DNA from: Larkinella knui
GTDB taxonomy: Bacteria; Bacteroidota; Bacteroidia; Cytophagales; Spirosomataceae
Assembly: GCF_003858645.1 (NCBI RefSeq)
Contig: NZ_RQJP01000001.1
Location: 248,001 to 312,000 of the forward strand
Length of the DNA: 64,000 nt
Direction of reading: 5' to 3'
The translations under genes were made by a program, and so were the position numbers. The notes under the pieces are model-generated. The model did not search any database. It was not told the DNA's origin and worked only from the letters and a program-made list of their open reading frames with translations. Shown piece by piece: positions 60,693-64,000 of the stretch (within the stretch, counting starts at the first letter, position 1; every line of letters begins with the position of its first letter).

Positions 60693-61872
60693 TCAAAGCG
60701 GTTTCAAGGATAGCCAGCAGACGCGGCACCAGCACACCGGCGTCGTGATGCATGGCTCGCTGGTAAAAAATAGCCCCAAGCCGACGGCGTTCCTCCGGCG
60801 CGTCGGCCAGCCGACGGATCACGTCCGACAGGGCGGCAACATCGGAATAATTCACCAGACACCCCGTATCTTCGCCGACAAAATCCGGACTCCCGCCTGA
60901 ATCCCGGAAGCAGAGAACGGGAATCTGGTTCAGCCCGGCTTCAAGAATCACCAGCGGATAGGGATCTTCGCGGGAGGTTAACGTAAAGATGTCGAAACAG
61001 GCAAAATAAGTCAGGTAATCACCCCCCGGTTCAATCAGGATAACCCGGTCATTGAGTTGCATCCGTTCCAGATCATACGTCAGTCGCCGGTATTCTTCGC
61101 TCTTTTTGGGGACGCCGATCCAGACAAAATATGCATCGGGATGGGTTTTTAGAACTTGCTGGGCCATCAACACAAACAAATCGACACCTTTGCGCCATTC
61201 CGCATTGCCGCAGCCGCCCACCACGACGGCATCGAGTGGGATTCCCAGGCGAGTACGGACGGCAGGCCGATCAACGCTTTGCAGCGTGTTCAGCAGCGAT
61301 TCGGTGCGAATGAGCGAGTTGAGTACCTCGGTTTTTTCGGACGCCAGCCCATGATTCTGAACCAGATTCTGGCGAACCGCATCCGAGCCGCACAGAAACA
61401 ACGTGGCGTGGTCGAGCTGATACCGCAGTTCGTCCGGTTTGGTGTAGATGTGAATCGATGTTTCCAGTTCGTGGACGTACGATATGAAGGGCAGGCCTAA
61501 GGGTTGCAGCCGTCGGAGTAAACCACCGTTGGCAATGGTATTTGAAAAGATCAGGTCGAAGGCCTTTGCCCGTAAAACCGGCAGGAGTTCGGTAAAAAGT
61601 TCAGTTTTCGGATCACTTTCCGGGTTCGAAGAACCCACGCCCAGGCGTTTAATGGCCCGGGTAATCAGGCTGTTGGGTTGCGGAGGAGTGGGCGGCACAA
61701 AACCGGCGTAAACAGTGGTCACGCGCTCATAGTCTGAAACGAGTGGTCCGCCATCACCCAGCAACAGGGCTGTTTCCACCCCCGCCTTTTGTAAAAAAGT
61801 CAGCAGGTGAAGCAGTAAATATTGCGCTCCGGCCCGGTTGGCATCGTGGCCGATGAAAAGGATCTTCGTCAA
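60676..61872 (-). CDS. Family 4 glycosyltransferase
   Basis: About 399 residues if begun at TTG 61872 (LTKILFIGHDANRAGAQYLL); the frame is open to a GTG at 61941, which would overlap the preceding gene by 59 bases, and no ATG is in the right place. GT-B fold: VVGGCGNAEWRKGVDLFV and FDIFTLTSREDPYPLVILEAG with the E-x7-E-like motif. The uncommon start codon is the main uncertainty. Confidence 0.85.
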   Translation of the reverse strand: MTKILFIGHDANRAGAQYLLLHLLTFLQKAGVETALLLGDGGPLVSDYERVTTVYAGFVPPTPPQPNSLITRAIKRLGVGSSNPESDPKTELFTELLPVLRAKAFDLIFSNTIANGGLLRRLQPLGLPFISYVHELETSIHIYTKPDELRYQLDHATLFLCGSDAVRQNLVQNHGLASEKTEVLNSLIRTESLLNTLQSVDRPAVRTRLGIPLDAVVVGGCGNAEWRKGVDLFVLMAQQVLKTHPDAYFVWIGVPKKSEEYRRLTYDLERMQLNDRVILIEPGGDYLTYFACFDIFTLTSREDPYPLVILEAGLNQIPVLCFRDSGGSPDFVGEDTGCLVNYSDVAALSDVIRRLADAPEERRRLGAIFYQRAMHHDAGVLVPRLLAILETALNEHNT

Positions 61873-61882
61873 GAGAAAACGT

Positions 61883-62536
61883 TTAATAAACTTTATGACT
61901 CGGTATCGGGCGTTTTTCGGCCGGATTGCCCATGTACACACCCCAGGCTTCGGTCGACTTGATGACGGCTGCGGCCATGCCTACCAACGTTCCTTCGGCG
62001 ATGTGCAGGTAGTCGCGAATGGTGCTGTTGACGCCAAAAAAGCTGTAGGAATCGACCACGCAGTGGCCCGAAAGCACCACATGAGACGTAAAAAAGACGT
62101 GATCTTTGATTTCTCCGTGGTGACCGATGTGGTTGCCGCTCCACAAAACAACGTTATTGCCAATGGTCGTGAAGGGCTGAATGGTATTATCCTCCAGAAT
62201 AAAGCAGTTTTCGCCAATCTGATTATTGAAAAGCGTCGCTTTTGAGCTGATGTACGAGATGCATTCATACCCTTTTGCTTTGGCTTCCAGGTAGATTTTT
62301 TCCCGGTTTTTGTTCATTTTCCGACCCGTCATCGGGGCGAAAAACTTAAACTCCTGCGGAGGATAAACCGTCTCAACGTCTTCAAAGGCAACGACCGGCA
62401 ACCCCTTGAACTCGGTTTCTTTCAGATACTCGCGGTTTAATGCGAACGCAACGACCTCGTGTTCCGAGTCGTGGGTCAAATAGAAATGCGCGAGTTCGGC
62501 GGTATCCAGTACGCCAAATATGATAACTTTTGCCAT
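61883..62536 (-). CDS. NeuD/PglD-like sugar O- or N-acyltransferase
   Basis: 217 residues. An N-terminal Rossmann-like domain (MAKVIIFGVLDTAELAHFYL) is followed by a left-handed beta-helix (NQIGENCFILEDNTIQPF..., WSGNHIGHHGEIKDHVFFTS, GVNSTIRDYLHIAEGTLVGM) with the catalytic His region NHIGHHG. It resembles enzymes that acetylate amino- or deoxy-sugars, which fits an unusual sugar in this polysaccharide. Confidence 0.85.
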   Translation of the reverse strand: MAKVIIFGVLDTAELAHFYLTHDSEHEVVAFALNREYLKETEFKGLPVVAFEDVETVYPPQEFKFFAPMTGRKMNKNREKIYLEAKAKGYECISYISSKATLFNNQIGENCFILEDNTIQPFTTIGNNVVLWSGNHIGHHGEIKDHVFFTSHVVLSGHCVVDSYSFFGVNSTIRDYLHIAEGTLVGMAAAVIKSTEAWGVYMGNPAEKRPIPSHKVY

Positions 62537-62550
62537 AGCGAGTAATGTTG

Positions 62551-63249
62551 TTAAACCAATTCGAATTCATCCAGCATCTTCTGCACCGTCGGCACGTCGT
62601 TGAACATCAGCACATCGGCGATGGACAGCCAGGGAACGAATTCGTTCTGAAACTGGGCATAGTCAACTCGTCTCGATTGAATAAAAAACAGCTCGATGCC
62701 CGCATCGGCAAACCGTTGGCGGTCATACAGTTCCATTCCACCGATGGGATTGATGTACCGCGTGGCTTTTTCCTGACGACAAATATCCAGAATCCGCTCC
62801 TGACCCCGCAGTTCATGGTTGTTGTAAATGGCGGACGACGGAACGAGTTCGGTTTGGATGCCCAGGTAGTCGTTTATCAACGGGAAACTATCACGAACCA
62901 GTTCGGCAATCGTACGAACCTCCAAGTTTACAATTTTTTCCAGCAAGGGATATACCGTTTTATAAAAAGGTGCTTTTCGGTAGGATTGCCCCAGGGTTTG
63001 CAGGAGTTTTTGCCGCCATTTCGGGTCGTCGCTCAGGTCGATGTCCGCAATCCGTTTGTTCTGGCTGGCTTCTTTAAGCGGAACGGTCAGCATAAAGTCT
63101 TTTCCATTGACCAAAATGCGGTTCCGATTCACCCAGCCCCGGTTGATGAAGGCAACATCGTCGTAGAAAATGAATTTATCGACGGTATTCATCAGTTGCA
63201 AATAACCGATGTAGGGCAAAAAATAGGGTTGCATGATGGCAATTGTCAT
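62551..63249 (-). CDS. WbqC family protein
   Basis: 232 residues. MTIAIMQPYFLPYIGYLQLM, FIFYDDVAFINRGWVNRNRI and YINPIGGMELYDRQRF are the conserved blocks of the WbqC family, common in O-antigen and capsule clusters of Bacteroidota. Biochemical role not firmly established. It starts the visible run of tightly packed genes after a 56-base gap. Confidence 0.9.
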   Translation of the reverse strand: MTIAIMQPYFLPYIGYLQLMNTVDKFIFYDDVAFINRGWVNRNRILVNGKDFMLTVPLKEASQNKRIADIDLSDDPKWRQKLLQTLGQSYRKAPFYKTVYPLLEKIVNLEVRTIAELVRDSFPLINDYLGIQTELVPSSAIYNNHELRGQERILDICRQEKATRYINPIGGMELYDRQRFADAGIELFFIQSRRVDYAQFQNEFVPWLSIADVLMFNDVPTVQKMLDEFELV

Positions 63250-63305
63250 CTCGATCGGACGGTTTGAAAACCGCCTTTAGTATGGTGTGCGGTATTTAAA
63301 CCGCT

Positions 63306-64000
63306 CTATTTTAGCTTTCGTAAATAGTAATCTTCGCCCGGTACAATCAGGTGCGTCATCGTCGTATCCGTGCCGAGTCGCAGATCACCCGGCTGCGGTT
63401 TGATAACGTTTTTAGAGAAAAACAGATAATCGGCGTCCTTCGGAATCGGCTGCACCCCTTTTTCGAAAGGGTTGATCGGAATGAGCCGCCGGGACAGGTG
63501 TTTTCCGTACAGGGGATATTCAAAATCATCGTTGATCGTTCCCAGGGCAACGGTTGCGTTTTCGGGCACCAGCGTATCGAACCGCTTATAAGGCACGTAG
63601 CTATCGGGGCGGAACATCATTTGCAGATACATCCGTTCGGCACGAAAGGCCGACGGCCGACCGTAGGCCGGAAGCGGCAGGCAACGCTCATTTAGAAAGA
63701 CCGTAAAGAGGGCCGAAAGACTGCCAACGCCAATGACTAAAGCCACATACATTTTCAAGGCTACGCGGCCCGGTTTTAAAATGGTAAGCCAGCGGTTGGT
63801 GAAGAGAATAGGCAGAAATAAAGAACCAATCAAACCGGTTTCGATGAAATACCGCCCTTTGAACGGATCGTATGGAGCCGAGTAGGAGAGGGCCAGGAAA
63901 TGGAGCACGAAGGCTATCGCCAGAAAAAAATGAGCTTTCGAGCGCATAAGACCCAGCAATGACAACGCAACCAGAGGCAGAATCAGGCCGAAGCCGATGA
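63306..64000 (-). CDS. Polytopic membrane protein, C-terminal part (GT-C-like)
   Basis: The frame is open to the right edge of the window, so the 5' end lies outside; the in-frame TTG at 63965 is not a likely start. The visible part has about five hydrophobic segments and then a periplasmic domain of about 110 residues ending GEDYYLRKLK. The layout resembles the C-terminal half of GT-C or dolichyl-phosphate-mannose-type membrane transferases. Only this much can be said from the fragment. Confidence 0.6.
   Translation of the reverse strand, partial: IGFGLILPLVALSLLGLMRSKAHFFLAIAFVLHFLALSYSAPYDPFKGRYFIETGLIGSLFLPILFTNRWLTILKPGRVALKMYVALVIGVGSLSALFTVFLNERCLPLPAYGRPSAFRAERMYLQMMFRPDSYVPYKRFDTLVPENATVALGTINDDFEYPLYGKHLSRRLIPINPFEKGVQPIPKDADYLFFSKNVIKPQPGDLRLGTDTTMTHLIVPGEDYYLRKLK

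Noticed and set aside
1-64000. CRISPR arrays or retron-like elements
   Set aside because: No regularly spaced direct repeats with unique spacers and no reverse transcriptase or Cas-like genes were seen. The 7-8-nt arrays are tandem without spacers.

Overview
The window looks like a chromosome segment of a Bacteroidota bacterium of the Cytophagales, most like the Spirosomaceae (Spirosoma/Larkinella-type); the genus is a guess. The grounds are several promoters with the Bacteroidota -7 element TAnnTTTG, two TonB-dependent receptors (one with an N-terminal carboxypeptidase-regulatory-like domain), a C-terminal type IX secretion sorting domain, many short lipoproteins, and families typical of the phylum (DUF4403, DUF4105/Lnb, WbqC, DUF5672). 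Base composition is moderately GC-rich throughout, except for one strikingly AT-rich gene after a tRNA.

Layout. 1-10.3 kb: the end of a methyltransferase gene, a SulP transporter overlapping a beta-carbonic anhydrase (probable bicarbonate pair), a TonB receptor, a CDF metal exporter, then an MFS carrier, a small membrane protein and acetyl-CoA synthetase (probable short-chain acid uptake and activation). 10.3-17.6 kb: a membrane glycosyltransferase-like protein, a secreted TIMP/NTR-like protein, a three-gene alkylation-damage operon (AraC-type HTH plus O6-alkylguanine methyltransferase; 2OG-Fe(II) oxygenase; Ada-type metal-binding protein), a LytS-like sensor kinase, a diheme cytochrome c and AlkA-like glycosylase. 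17.6-25.3 kb, mostly minus strand: metallophosphoesterase, DUF4403 lipoprotein, an overlooked 58-residue FeoB-associated Cys-rich membrane protein, YfiT/DinB protein, a glycosyltransferase-like protein, inositol monophosphatase family, Lnb-like DUF4105 protein, RsmI and pterin-4a-carbinolamine dehydratase. 25.3-28.8 kb: tRNA-Ser(UGA) with a strong terminator, then a 932-residue AT-rich gene with a PIN-like N-terminus, an evident horizontal acquisition.

28.8-48.5 kb: AraC regulator divergent from a TonB receptor; MarR regulator plus rifampicin phosphotransferase; DUF2306 and Crp/Fnr-like proteins; several lipoproteins including a zinc metallopeptidase; a damaged tandem DUF4242 gene; PAP2 phosphatase; SGNH hydrolase; bestrophin; UV damage endonuclease; MsrA. 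48.6-64.0 kb: a long minus-strand surface polysaccharide cluster (WecA/MraY-type initiator, an O-antigen-polymerase-like protein, about eight glycosyltransferases, WcaF- and NeuD-type acyltransferases, an epimerase-like protein, DUF5672, WbqC) that runs off the right end. No flippase or chain-export gene is seen inside the window.

The most unusual structure is a family of intergenic inverted repeats. Copies at about 6.34, 20.6, 48.15 and 58.9 kb share a core GGCTGACGCA, while the arms differ from copy to copy. In at least three places the arms are inverted arrays of degenerate 7-nt or 8-nt units. A related copy without the core lies at 24.93-25.02 kb. Arms run up to or into stop codons, and one encodes the last residues of a protein.
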